The notes under the pieces were generated by a model. It had not been told where the DNA came from. It saw nothing but the letters and a program-made list of their open reading frames with translations, and ran no database searches. A stretch of DNA of 64,000 bases from Gonocerus acuteangulatus (lineage: Eukaryota; Arthropoda; Insecta; Hemiptera; Coreidae): the NCBI GenBank assembly GCA_946811695.1, contig OX328126.1, forward strand, positions 87,651,785 through 87,715,784, read 5' to 3'. The position numbers were made by a program, and so were the translations under genes. Below are positions 21,807 through 35,500 of the stretch, piece after piece. Each line of letters begins with the position of its first letter. Within the stretch, counting starts at the first letter, position 1.

Positions 21807-22571
21807 TGTATTTAGGCGTTCTCTATGTCTAGTGTTGCATTTTCGAGTTCCACTAAAGGTGGATGATTTTTTTTCTTCGACGCGGTCGATACACACAGTT
21901 TTTGAGACGAGGTGCATTTTCAGAAGTAGAGAGTTTGTATATGAACTCTTCTTAGTAGAAAGTTGGCGCAACTCTGTTACAAAGTATACTTTGTACGTGG
22001 AAACATTTTTTGAGCCTGAACCTGTAAGAAAAATACAGCGGTATAAATTCTGTAGGTAATCCTAGACTTAGAGCGGAGAACGGAGAACAGGTAGGCACTT
22101 GATGAGACAGGGTTGTTCTGCCCTGGAATATGTTTCCATCTTTATGAGGAAGCTCCAAGCATCCGGGGAAATATTGCGAGGGCAGCTTGTCTCTCTACAG
22201 CAACAAACTAAATTATGTACTCTAAGGCTGGCTCTAGTACAAACTACCAAGAGGGAAGATACATAAATCTTGAAACAGAAATGTATTTCACAATTTAGAA
22301 ATGGAGCTTGGTATACTTATTGTAACGTACATTCATAAATCTTCTTTTCGGGTATTAAGGTAAACATTAAACCAGCGGATAAGCTAGATAAGAAATACAT
22401 CTGCCAACTATGTCAGAACACAGAAGTTCTTAGAATCAATGCAGTGCCGCCAAATTGGAACATCATGAGGCCGTGCATTTATAACCCGTTCAATTGAATA
22501 CATAAATAAATCTTTATTTCCATTAACCCACTGAACAGTGGAAATAGGAAAGTCAAAACAACAAATAAATA
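21807..22571. other. Intergenic stretch, no gene seen
   Basis: A plus-strand frame of 75 codons and overlapping minus-strand frames have no domain or splice support. Confidence 0.4.
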
Positions 22572-22702
22572 AAATATCTCAATGAAATAATTTTTGAAAT
22601 ATCTCAATGAAATAATTTTTGAAATATCTCAATGAAATAATTTTTGAAATATCTCAATGAAATAATTTTTGAAATATCTCAATGAAATAATTTTGAAATA
22701 TC
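22572..22702. repeat. 25-bp minisatellite, about 5 copies
   Basis: Unit GAAATATCTCAATGAAATAA plus TTTTT, nearly identical copies, ending about 100 bp before the 93-bp satellite. Confidence 0.95.
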
Positions 22703-22820
22703 TCCTTTCCATACAATAAGTTAATTAAAACAAATAACAAAATGTTAGTGATAATTAGAGCAATGAATGTGCCAGAAGTTATTTGGTAGAAAAAAAAATT
22801 CTTTAACTGTATAATAGGGT

Positions 22821-23354
22821 GTTACGCTTGTGTGGGTGCCAGGACATGAGGGCATTGAGGGCAATGAGAAGGCCGATGAGCTGGCAAGAAAGGGATCGGA
22901 GGAGATACTTCATGGTCCTGAGCCGTTCTTCGGTGTTTCAAAAAGCTTTGTCAAAAAGGTAGTAAATGCCTGGGAACAGGAAGAAATTCAAAAGAATTGG
23001 CAGGCTAAGCCAGGTATGAGGCAGGAGAAGCTACTTGTCCGGATCTCGAAAGATAGGGCAGGGTATTTCCTTCAACTAACAAGAGTAGAATTAAGAAGGA
23101 TAGTCGGACTTCTCTCTGGACATGGTCCGCTAAGAAAACACCTGTGCACGATGGGACTAATAGAGGACCCTACATGTCGCTGGTGCCTCGAAGAAGAGGA
23201 AACCTCACAGCACGTCCTCTGCGAATGTGAGGCGTTGGCCTACAAAAGGCTAGTGCACATAGGGAAGGCAATTGCTACGCCCAAGGACATAGCCGAGGCT
23301 ACTCCCAAGGAGCTCAAGCTATATGTGAGGAGCTGCAAGTTGGGAAGGGAGTAA
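22821..23354 (+). pseudogene. RNase H and C-terminal zinc-knuckle end of a LINE ORF2
   Basis: The open frame from the insertion point to 23354 encodes about 175 residues. It starts with the RNase H landmark WVPGHEGIEGNEKADELARK, which includes a conserved histidine and aspartate of that domain. A charged linker (FVKKVVNAWEQ) and the segment LRRIVGLLSGHGPLRKHL follow, then a C-terminal C-x2-C-x8-H-x4-C finger (CRWC, QHVLCEC). It ends in TPKELKLYVRSCKL. This order is typical of jockey/R1-type ORF2 proteins. The endonuclease, the RT and most of RNase H are missing because of 5' truncation, so it cannot be autonomous. The surviving part has no internal stop, so the insertion is probably recent. 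No ATG begins the frame. Confidence 0.9.
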
Positions 23355-23438
23355 GACAGGGACGCAAATCACAATAGATCCAATGGGGTCGCAGTGAATA
23401 AGGGCGGAGGGCCCAGGTCCCCTTATATTGTATTGTAT
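22821..23438 (+). mobile_element. 5'-truncated non-LTR retrotransposon inserted in the satellite
   Basis: The insertion carries the 3' end of a jockey-like LINE, with a tail of TATTG repeats (TTATATTGTATTGTATTG). It is flanked by TGTATAATAGGGT at 22808-22820 and 23439-23451, a perfect 13-bp target duplication made of satellite sequence. It therefore arrived after the array existed. The tail and heavy 5' truncation are typical of target-primed reverse transcription. Confidence 0.93.
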
Positions 23439-23506
23439 TGTATAATAGGGTTATTTTGTCAAGTAATTCTTACATTTTTTGGAGAACAACTTCTTATCCT
23501 CCTCCT

Positions 23507-26500
23507 TCAATTCCATAGGTAATTCTTTAACTGTATAATAGGGATGTTTTGTAAGTAATTCTTACATTTTTTGGAGAACAACTTCTTATCCTCCTCCTTC
23601 AATTCCATAGGTAATTCTTTAACTGTATAATAGGGATGTTTTGTCAAGTAATTCTTACATTTTTTGGAGAACAACTTCTTATCCTCCTCCTTCAATTCCA
23701 TAGGTAACTCTTTAACTGTATAATAGGGATGTTTTGTCAAGTAATTCTTACATTTTTTGGAGAACAGATTCTTATCCTCCTACTTCAATTCCATAGGTAA
23801 TTCTTTAACTGTATAATAGGGTTGTTTTGTCAAGTAATTCTTACATTTTTTGGAGAACAACTTCTTATCCTACTCCTTCAATTCCATAGGTAACTCTTTA
23901 ACTGTATAATAGGGATGTTTTGTCAAGTAATTCTTACATTTTTTGGAGAACAGATTCTTATCCTCCTCCTTCAATTCCATAGGTAATTCTTTAACTGTAT
24001 AATAGGGTAGTTTTGTCAAGTAATTCTTACATTTTTTGGAGAACAACTTCTTATCCTCCTCCTTCAATTCCATAGGTAACTCTTTAACTGTATAATAGGG
24101 ATGTTTTGTCAAGTAATTCTTACATTTTTTGGAGAACAGATTCTTATCCTCCTCCTTCAATTCCATAGGTAATTCTTTAACTGTATAATAGGGTTGTTTT
24201 GTCAAGTAATTCTTACATTTTTTGGAGAACAACTTCTTATCCTCCTCCTTCAATTCCATAGGTAACTCTTTAACTGTATAATAGGGATGTTTTGTCAAGT
24301 AATTCTTACATTTTTTGGAGAACAACTTCTTATCCTCCTCCTTCAATTCCATAGGTAATTCTTTAACTGTATAATAGGGATGTTTTGTCAAGTAATTCTT
24401 ACATTTTTTGGAGAACAACTTCTTATCCTCCTCCTTCAATTCCATAGGTAATTCTTTAACTGTATAATAGGGATGTTTTGTCATGTAATTCTTACATTTT
24501 TTGGAGAACAACTTCTTATCCTCCTCCTTCAATTCCATAGGTAACTCTTTAACTGTATAATAGGGATGTTTGGTCAAGTAATTCTTACATTTTTTTGAGA
24601 ACAACTTCTTATCCTCCTCCTTCAATTCCATAGGTAACTCTTTAACTGTATAATAGGGATGTTTTGTCAAGTAATTCTTACATTTTTTGGAGAACAACTT
24701 CTTATCCTCCTCCTTCAATTCCATAGGTAATTCTTTAACTGTATAATAGGGATGTTTTGTCAAGTAATTCTTACATTTTTTGGAGAACAACTTCTTATCC
24801 TCCTCCTTCAATTCCATAGGTAATTCTTTAACTGTATAATAGGGTTGTTTTGTCAAGTAATTCTTACATTTTTTGGAGAACAAATTCTTATCCTCCTCCT
24901 TCAATTCCATAGGTAATTCTTTAACTGTATAATAGGGTAGTTTTGTCAAGTAATTCTTACATTTTTTGGAGAACAACTTCTTATCCTCCTCCTTCAATTC
25001 CATAGGTAACTCTTTAACTTTATAATAGGGATGTTTTGTCAAGTAATTCTTACATTTTTTGGAGAACAACTTCTTATCCTCCTCCTTCAATTCCATAGGT
25101 AACTCTTTAACTGTATAATAGGGATGTTTTGTCAAGTAATTCTTACATTTTTTGGAGAACAACTTCTTATCCTCCTCCTTCAATTCCATAGGTAACTCTT
25201 TAACTGTATAATAGGGATGTTTTGTCAAGTAATTCTTACATTTTTTGGAGAACAACTTCTTATCCTCCTCCTTCAATTCCATAGGTAATTCTTTAACTGT
25301 ATAATAGGGATGTTTTGTCATGTAATTCTTACATTTTTTGGAGAACAACTTCTTATCCTCCTCCTTCAATTCCATAGGTAACTCTTTAACTGTATAATAG
25401 GGATGTTTTGTCAAGTAATTCTTACATTTTTTGGAGAACAAGTTCTTATCCTCCTCCTTTAATTCCATAGGTAACTCTTTAACTGTATAATATGGTTGTT
25501 TTGTCAAGTAATTCTTACATTTTTTGGAGAACAGATTCTTATCCTCCTCCTTCAATTCCATAGGTAATTCTTTAAATGTATAATAGGGATGTTTTGTCAA
25601 GTAATTCTTACATTTTTTGGAGAACAGATTCTTATCCTCCTCCTTCAATTCCATAGGTAATTCTTTAAATGTATAATAGGGATGTTTTGTCAAGTAATTC
25701 TTACATTTTTTGGAGAACAGATTCTTATCCTCCTCCTTCAATTCCATAGGTAATTCTTTAAATGTATAATAGGGATGTTTTGTCAAGTAATTCTTACATT
25801 TTTTGGAGAACAACTTCTTATCCTCCTCCTTCAATTCCATAGGTAATTCTTTAAATGTATAATAGGGATGTTTTGTCAAGTAATTCTTACATTTTTTGGA
25901 GAACAACTTCTTATCCTCCTCCTTCAATTCCATAGGTAATTCTTTAACTGTATAATAGGGATGTTTTGTCAAGTAATTCTTACATTTTTTGGAGTACAAC
26001 TTCTTATCCTCCTCCTTCAATTCCATAGGTAATTCTTTAACTGTATAATAGGGTTGTTTTGTCAAGTAATTCTTACATTTTTTGGAGAACAACTTCTTAT
26101 CCTCCTCCTTCAATTCCATAGGTAATTCTTTAACTGTATAATAGGGTTGTTTTGTCAAGTAATTCTTACATTTTTTGGAGAACAACTTCTTATCCTCCTC
26201 CTTCAATTCCATAGGTAATTCTTTAACTGTATAATAGGGATGTTTTGTCAAGTAATTCTTACATTTTTTGGAGAACAACTTCTTATCCTCCTCCTTCAAT
26301 TCCATAGGTAATTCTTTAACTGTATAATAGGGTTGTTTTGTCAAGTAATTCTTACATTTTTTGAAGAACAAATTCTTATCCTCCTCCTTCAATTCCATAG
26401 GTAATTCTTTAACTGTATAATAGGGTAGTTTTGTCAAGTAATTCTTACATTTTTTGGAGAACAACTTCTTATCCTCCTCCTTCAATTCCATAGGTAACTC

Positions 26501-29500
26501 TTTAACTGTATAATAGGGATGTTTTGTCAAGTAATTCTTACATTTTTTGGAGAACAACTTCTTATCCTCCTCCTTCAATTCCATAGGTAACTCTTTAACT
26601 GTATAATAGGGATGTTTTGTCAAGTAATTCTTACATTTTTTGGAGAACAACTTCTTATCCTCCTCCTTCAATTCCATAGGTAACTCTTTAACTGTATAAT
26701 AGGGATGTTTTGTCAAGTAATTCTTACATTTTTTGGAGAACAACTTCTTATCCTCCTCCTTCAATTCCATAGGTAATTCTTTAACTGTATAATAGGGATG
26801 TTTTGTCATGTAATTCTTACATTTTTTGGAGAACAACTTCTTATCCTCCTCCTTCAATTCCATAGGTAACTCTTTAACTGTATAATAGGGATGTTTTGTC
26901 AAGTAATTCTTACATTTTTTGGAGAACAAGTTCTTATCCTCCTCCTTTAATTCCATAGGTAACTCTTTAACTGTATAATATGGTTGTTTTGTCAAGTAAT
27001 TCTTACATTTTTTGGAGAACAGATTCTTATCCTCCTCCTTCAATTCCATAGGTAATTCTTTAAATGTATAATAGGGATGTTTTGTCAAGTAATTCTTACA
27101 TTTTTTGGAGAACAGATTCTTATCCTCCTCCTTCAATTCCATAGGTAATTCTTTAAATGTATAATAGGGATGTTTTGTCAAGTAATTCTTACATTTTTTG
27201 GAGAACATATTCTTATCCTCCTCCTTCAATTCCATAGGTAATTCTTTAAATGTATAATAGGGATGTTTTGTCAAGTAATTCTTACATTTTTTGGAGAACA
27301 ACTTCTTATCCTCCTCCTACAATTCCATAGGTAATTCTTTAAATGTATAATAGGGATGTTTTGTCAAGTAATTCTTACATTTTTTGGAGAACAACTTCTT
27401 ATCCTCCTCCTTCAATTCCATAGGTAATTCTTTAACTGTATAATAGGGATGTTTTGTCAAGTAATTCTTACATTTTTTGGAGAACAGATTCTTATCCTCC
27501 TCCTTCAATTCCATAGGTAATTCTTTAACTGTATAATAGGGATGTTTTGTCAAGTAATTCTTACATTTTTTGGAGAACAACTTCTTATCCTCCTCCTTCA
27601 ATTCCATAGGTAATTCTTTAACTGTATAATAGGGTTGTTTTGTCAAGTAATTCTTACATTTTTTCGAGAACAACTTCTTATCCTCCTCCTTCAATTCCAT
27701 AGGTGATTCTTTAACTGTATAATAGGGTTGTTTTGTCAAGTAATTCTTACATTTTTTGGAGAACAACTTCTTATCCTCCTCCTTCAATTCCATAGGTAAT
27801 TCTTTAACTGTATAATAGGGTTGTTTTGTCAAGTAATTCTTACATTTTTTGGAGAACAACTTCTTATCCTCCTCCTTCAATTCCATAGGTAATTCTTTAA
27901 CTGTATAATAGGGATGTTTTGTCAAGTAATTCTTACATTTTTTGGAGAACAACTTCTTATCCTCCTCCTTCAATTCCATAGGTAATTCTTTAACTGTATA
28001 ATAGGGTTGTTTTGTCAAGTAATTCTTACATTTTTTGAAGAACAAATTCTTATCCTCCTCCTTCAATTCCATAGGTAATTCTTTAACTGTATAATAGGGT
28101 TGTTTTGTCAAGTAATTCTTACATTTTTTGGAGAACAACTTCTTATCCTCCTCCTTCAATTCCATAGGTAATTCTTTAACTGTATAATAGGGATGTTTTG
28201 TCAAGTAATTCTTACATTTTTTGGAGAACAACTTCTTATCCTCCTCCTTCAATTCCATAGGTAATTCTTTAACTGTATAATAGAAATGTTTGGTCAAGTA
28301 ATTCTTACATTTTTTGGAGAACAACTTCTTATCCTCCTCCTTCAATTCCATAGGTAATTCTTTAACTGTATAATAGGGATGTTTGGTCAATTAATTCTTA
28401 CATTTTTTGGAGAACAACTTCTTATCCTCCTCCTTCAATTCCATAGGTAATTCTTTAACTGTATAATAGGGATGTTTTGTCAAGTAATTCTTACATTTTT
28501 TGGAGAACAACTTCTTATCCTCCTCCTTCAATTCCATAGGTAATTCTTTAACTGTATAATAGGGATGTTTTGTCAAGTAATTCTTACATTTTTTGGAGAA
28601 CAACTTCTTATCCTCCTCCTTCAATTCCATAGGTAATTCTTTAACTGTATAATAGGGTTGTTTTGTCAAGTAATTCTTACATTTTTTGGAGAACAACTTC
28701 TTATCCTCCTCCTTCAATTCCATAGGTAATTCTTTAACTGTATAATAGGGTTGTTTTGTCAAGTAATTCTTCCATTTTTTGGAGAACAACTTCTTATCCT
28801 CCTCCTTCAATTCCATAGGTAATTCTTTAACTGTATAATAGGGATGTTTTGTCAAGTAATTCTTACATTTTTTGGAGAACAACTTCTTATCCTCCTCCTT
28901 CAATTCCATAGGTAATTCTTTAACTGTATAATAGGATTGTTTTGTCAAGTAATTCTTACATTTTTTGAAGAACAAATTCTTATCCTCCTCCTTCAATTCC
29001 ATAGGTAATTCTTTAACTGTATAATAGGGTTGTTTTGTCAAGTAATTCTTACATTTTTTGGAGAACAACTTCTTATCCTCCGCCTTCAATTCCATAGGTA
29101 ATTCTTTAACTGTATAATAGGGATGTTTGGTCAAGTAATTCTTACATTTTTTGGAGAACAACTTCTTATCCTCCTCCTTCAATTCCATAGGTAATTCTTT
29201 AACTGTATAATAGGGATGTTTTGTCAAGTAATTCTTACATTTTTTGGAGTACAACTTCTTATCCTCCTCCTTCAATTCCATAGGTAATTCTTTAACTGTA
29301 TAATAGGGTTGTTTTGTCAAGTAATTCTTACATTTTTTGGAGAACAACTTCTTATCCTCCTCCTTCAATTCCATAGGTAATTCTTTAACTGTATAATAGG
29401 GTTGTTTTGTCAAGTAATTCTTACATTTTTTGGAGAACAACTTCTTATCCTCCTCCTTCAATTCCATAGGTAATTCTTTAACTGTATAATAGGGATGTTT

Positions 29501-32500
29501 TGTCAAGTAATTCTAACATTTTTTGGAGAACAACTTCTTATCCTCCTCCTTCAATTCCATAGGTAACTCTTTAACTGTATAATAGGGATGTTTTGTCAAG
29601 TAATTCTTACATTTTTTGGAGAACAACTTCTTATCCTCCTCCTTCAATTCCATAGGTAACTCTTTAACTGTATAATAGGGATGTTTTGTCAAGTAATTCT
29701 TACATTTTTTGGAGAACAACTTCTTATCCTCCTCCTTCAATTCCATAGGTAATTCTTTAACTGTATAATAGGGATGTTTTGTCAAGTAATTCTTACATTT
29801 TTTGGAGAACAACTTCTTATCCTCCTCCTTCAATTCCATAGGTAATTCTTTAACTGTATAATAGGGTTGTTTTGTCAAGTAATTCTTACATTTTTTGGAG
29901 AACAACTTCTTATCCTCCTCCTTCAATTCCATAGGTAATTCTTTAACTGTATAATAGGGATGTTTTGTCAAGTAATTCTTACATTTTTTGGAGAACAACT
30001 TCTTATCCTCCTCCTTCAATTCCATAGGTAATTCTTTAACTGTATAATAGGGTTGTTTTGTCAAGTAATTCTTACATTTTTTGAAGAACAAATTCTTATC
30101 CTCCTCCTTCAATTCCATAGGTAATTCTTTAACTGTATAATAGGGTTGTTTTGTCAAGTATTTCTTACATTTTTTGGAGAACAACTTCTTATCCTCCTCC
30201 TTCAATTCCATAGGTAATTCTTTAACTGTATAATAGGGATGTTTTGTCAAGTAATTCTTACATTTTTTGGAGAACAACTTCTTATCCTCCTCCTTCAATT
30301 CCATAGGTAATTCTTTAACTGTATAATAGGGATGTTTGGTCAAGTAATTCTTACATTTTTTGGAGAACAACTTCTTATCCTCCTCCTTCAATTCCATAGG
30401 TAATTCTTTAACTGTATAATAGGGATGTTTGGTCAAGTAATTCTTACATTTTTTGGAGAACAACTTCTTATCCTCCTCCTTCAATTCAATAGGTAACTCT
30501 TTAACTGTATAATAGGGATGTTTTGTCAAGTAATTCTTACATTTTTTGGAGAACAACTTCTTATCCTCCTCCTTCAATTCCATAGGTAACTCTTTAACTG
30601 TATAATAGGGATGTTTTGTCAAGTAATTCTTACATTTTTTGGAGAACAGATTCTTATCCTCCTCCTTCAATTCCATAGGTAATTCTTTAAATGTATAATA
30701 GGGATGTTTTGTCAAGTAATTCTTACATTTTTTGGAGAACAGATTCTTATCCTCCACCTTCAATTCCATAGGTAATTCTTTAAATGTATAATAGGGATGT
30801 TTTGTCAAGTAATTCTTACATTTTTTGGAGAACAGATTCTTATCCTCCTCCTTCAATTCCATAGGTAATTCTTTAAATGTATAATAGGGATGTTTTGTCA
30901 AGTAATTCTTACATTTTTTGGAGAACAACTTCTTATCCTCCTCCTTCAATTCCATAGGTAATTCTTTAACTGTATAATAGGGATGTTTTGTCAAGTAATT
31001 CTTACATTTTTTGGAGAACAGATTCTTATCCTCCTCCTTCAATTCCATAGGTAATTCTTTAACTGTATAATAGGGATGTTTTGTCAAGTAATTCTTACAT
31101 TTTTTGGAGAACAACTTCTTATCCTCCTCCTTCAATTCCATAGGTAATTCTTTAACTGTATAATAGGGTTGTTTTGTCAAGTAATTCTTACATTTTTTCG
31201 AGAACAACTTCTTATCCTCCTCCTTCAATTCCATTGGTGATTCTTTAACTGTATAATAGGGTTGTTTTGTCAAGTAATTCTTACATTTTTTGGAGAACAA
31301 CTTCTTATCCTCCTCCTTCAATTCCATAGGTAATTCTTTAACTGTATAATAGGGTTGTTTTGTCAAGTAATTCTTACATTTTTTGGAGAACAACTTCTTA
31401 TCCTCCTCCTTCAATTCCATAGGTAATTCTTTAACTGTATAATAGGGATGTTTTGTCAAGTAATTCTTACATTTTTTGGAGAACAACTTCTTATCCTCCT
31501 CCTTCAATTCCATAGGTAATTCTTTAACTGTATAATAGGGATGTTTTGTCAAGTAATTCTTACATTTTTTGGAGAACAACTTCTTATCCTCCTCCTTCAA
31601 TTCCATAGGTAATTCTTTAACTGTATAATAGGGTTGTTTTGTCAAGTAATTCTTACATTTTTTGGAGAACAACTTCTTATCCTCCTCCTTCAATTCCATA
31701 GGTAACTCTTTAACTGTATAATAGGGATGTTTTGTCAAGTAATTCTTACATTTTTTGGAGAACAACTTCTTATCCTCCTCCTTCAATTCCATAGGTAATT
31801 CTTTAACTGTATAATAGGGAGGTTTTGTCAAGTAATTCTTACATTTTTTGGAGAACAACTTCTTATCCTCCTCCTTCAATTCCATAGGTAATTCCTTAAC
31901 TGTATAATAGGGATGTTTTGTCAAGTAATTCTTACATTTTTTGGAGAACAGATTTTTATCCTCCTCCTTCAATTCCATAGGTAATTCTTTAACTGTATAA
32001 TAGGGATGTTTTGTCAAGTAATTCTTACTTTTTTTGGAGAACAACTTCTTATCCTCCTTCAATTCCATAGGTAATTCTTTAACTGTATAATAGGGATGTT
32101 TTGTCAAGTAATTCTTACATTTTTTGGAGAACAACTTCTTATCCTCCTTCAATTCCATAGGTAATTCTTTAACTGTATAATAGGGATGTTTTGTCAAGTA
32201 ATTCTTACATTTTTTGGAGAACAACTTCTTATCCTCCTCCTTCAATTCCATAGGTAACTCTTTAACTGTATAATAGGGATGTTTGGTCAAGTAATTCTTA
32301 CATTTTTTGGAGAACAACTTCTTATCCTCCTCCTTCAATTCCATAGGTAATTCTTTAACTGTATAATAGGGATGTTTTGTCAAGTAATTCTTACATTTTT
32401 TGGAGAACAACTTCTTATCCTCCTCCTTCAATTTCATAGGTAATTCTTTAACTGTATAATAGGGATGTTTTGTCAAGTAATTCTTACATTTTTTGGAGAA

Positions 32501-35500
32501 CAACTTCTTATCCTCCTCCTTCAATTCCATAGGTAATTCTTTAACTGTATAATAGGGTTGTTTTGTCAAGTAATTCTTACATTTTTTGGAGAACAAATTC
32601 TTATCCTCCTCCTTCAATTCCATAGGTAATTCTTTAACTGTATAATAGGGTTGTTTTGTCAAGTAATTCTTACATTTTTTGGAGAACAACTTCTTATCCT
32701 CCTCCTTCAATTCCATAGGTAATTCTTTAACTGTATAATAGGGATGTTTTGTCAAGTAATTCTTACATTTTTTGGAGAACAACTTCTTATCCTCCTCCTT
32801 CAATTCCATAGGTAATTCTTTAACTGTATAATAGGGATGTTTTGTCAAGTAATTCTTACATTTTTTGGAGAACAACTTCTTATCCTCCTCCTTCAATTCC
32901 ATAGGTAATTCTTTAACTGTATAATAGGGATGTTTTGTCAAGTAATTCTTACATTTTTTGGAGAACAACTTCTTATCCTCCTCCTTCAATTCCATAGGTA
33001 ATTCTTTAACTGTATAATAGGGTTGTTTTGTCAAGTAATTCTTACATTTTTTGGAGAACAAATTCTTATCCTCCTCCTTCAATTCCATAGGTAATTCTTT
33101 AACTGTATAATAGGGATGTTTTGTCAAGTAATTCTTACATTTTTTGGAGAACAACTTCTTATCCTCCTCCTTCAATTCCATAGGTAATTCTTTAACTGTA
33201 TAATAGGGATGTTTTGTCAAGTAATTCTTACATTTTTTGGAGAACAAATTCTTATCCTCCTTCAATTCCATAGGTAATTCTTTAACTGTATAATAGGGAT
33301 GTTTTGTCAAGTAATTCTTACATTTTTTGGAGAACAACTTCTTATCCTCCTCCTTCAATTCCATAGGTAATTCTTTAACTGTATAATAGGGTTGTTTTGT
33401 CAAGTAATTCTTACATTTTTTGGAGAACAACTTCTTATCCTCCTCCTTCAATTCCATAGGTAATTCTTTAACTGTATAATAGGGATGTTTTGTCAAGTAA
33501 TTCTTACATTTTTTGGAGAACAACTTCTTATCCTCCTCCTTCAATTCCATAGGTAATTCTGTAACTGTATAATAGGGATGTTTTGTCAAGTAATTCTTAC
33601 ATTTTTTGGAGAACAACTTCTTATCCTCCTCCTTCAATTCCATAGGTAATTCTTTAACTGTATAATAGGGATGTTTGGTCAAGTAATTCTTACATTTTTT
33701 GGAGAACAACTTCTTATCCTCCTCCTTCAATTCCATAGGTAATTCTTTAACTGTATAATAGGGATGTTTTGTCAAGTAATTCTTACATTTTTTGGAGAAC
33801 AACTTCTTATCCTCCTCCTTCAATTCCATAGGTAATTCTTTAACTGTATAATAGGGATGTTTTGTCAAGTAATTCTTACATTTTTTGGAGAACAACTTCT
33901 TATCCTCCTCCTTCAATTCCATAGGTAATTCTTTAACTGTATAATAGGGTTGTTTTGTCAAGTAATTCTTACATTTTTTGGAGAACAAATTCTTATCCTC
34001 CTCCTTCAATTCCATAGGTAATTCTTTAACTGTATAATAGGGTTGTTTTGTCAAGTAATTCTTACATTTTTTGGAGAACAAATTCTTATCCTCCTCCTTC
34101 AATTCCATAGGTAATTCTTTAACTGTATAATAGGGTTGTTTTGTCAAGTAATTCTTACATTTTTTGGAGAACAACTTCTTATCCTCCTCCTTCAATTCCA
34201 TAGGTAATTCTTTAACTGTATAATAGGGATGTTTTGTCAAGTAATTCTTACATTTTTTGGAGAACAACTTCTTATCCTCCTCCTTCAATTCCATAGGTAA
34301 TTCTTTAACTGTATAATAGGGATGTTTTGTCAAGTAATTCTTACATTTTTTGGAGAACAACTTCTTATCCTCCTCCTTCAATTCCATAGGTAATTCTTTA
34401 ACTGTATAATAGGGATGTTTTGTCAAGTAATTCTTACATTTTTTGGAGAACAACTTCTTATCCTCCTCCTTCAATTCCATAGGTAATTCTTTAACTGTAT
34501 AATAGGGTTGTTTTGTCAAGTAATTCTTACATTTTTTGGAGATCAAATTCTTATCCTCCTCCTTCAATTCCATAGGTAATTCTTTAACTGTATAATAGGG
34601 ATGTTTTGTCAAGTAATTCTTACATTTTTTGGAGAACAACTTCTTATCATCCTCCTTCAATTCCATAGGTAATTCTTTAACTGTATAATAGGGATGTTTT
34701 GTCAAGTAATTCTTACATTTTTTGGAGAACAAATTCTTATCCTCATCCTTCAATTCCATAGGTAATTCTTTAACTGTATAATAGGGTTGTTTTGTCAAGT
34801 AATTCTTACATTTTTTGGAGAACAAATTCTTATCCTCCTCCTTCAATTCCATAGGTAATTCTTAACTGTATAATAGGGATGTTTTGTCAAGTAATTCTTA
34901 CATTTTTTGGAGAACAACTTCTTATCCTCCTCCTTCAATTCCATAGGTAATTCTTTAACTGTATAATAGGGATGTTTTGTCAAGTAATTCTTACATTTTT
35001 TGGAGAACAACTTCTTATCCTCCTCCTTCATTTCCATAGGTAATTCTTTAACTGTATAATAGGGTTGTTTTGTCAAGTAATTCTTACATTTTTTGGAGAA
35101 CAACTTCTTATCCTCCTCCTTCAATTCCATAGGTAATTCTTTAACTGTATAATAGGGATGTTTTGTCAAGTAATTCTTACATTTTTTGGAGAACAACTTC
35201 TTATCCTCCTCCTTCAATTCCATAGGTAATTCTTTAACTGTATAATAGGGATATTTTGTCAAGTAATTCTTACATTTTTTGGAGAACAACTTCTTATCCT
35301 CCTCCTTCAATTCCATAGGTAATTCTTTAACTGTATAATAGGGATGTTTGGTCAAGTAATTCTTACATTTTTTGGAGAACAACTTCTTATCCTCCTCCTT
35401 CAATTCCATAGGTAATTCTTTAACTGTATAATAGGGATGTTTTGTCAAGTAATTCTTACATTTTTTGGAGAACAACTTCTTATCCTCCTCCTTCAATTCC

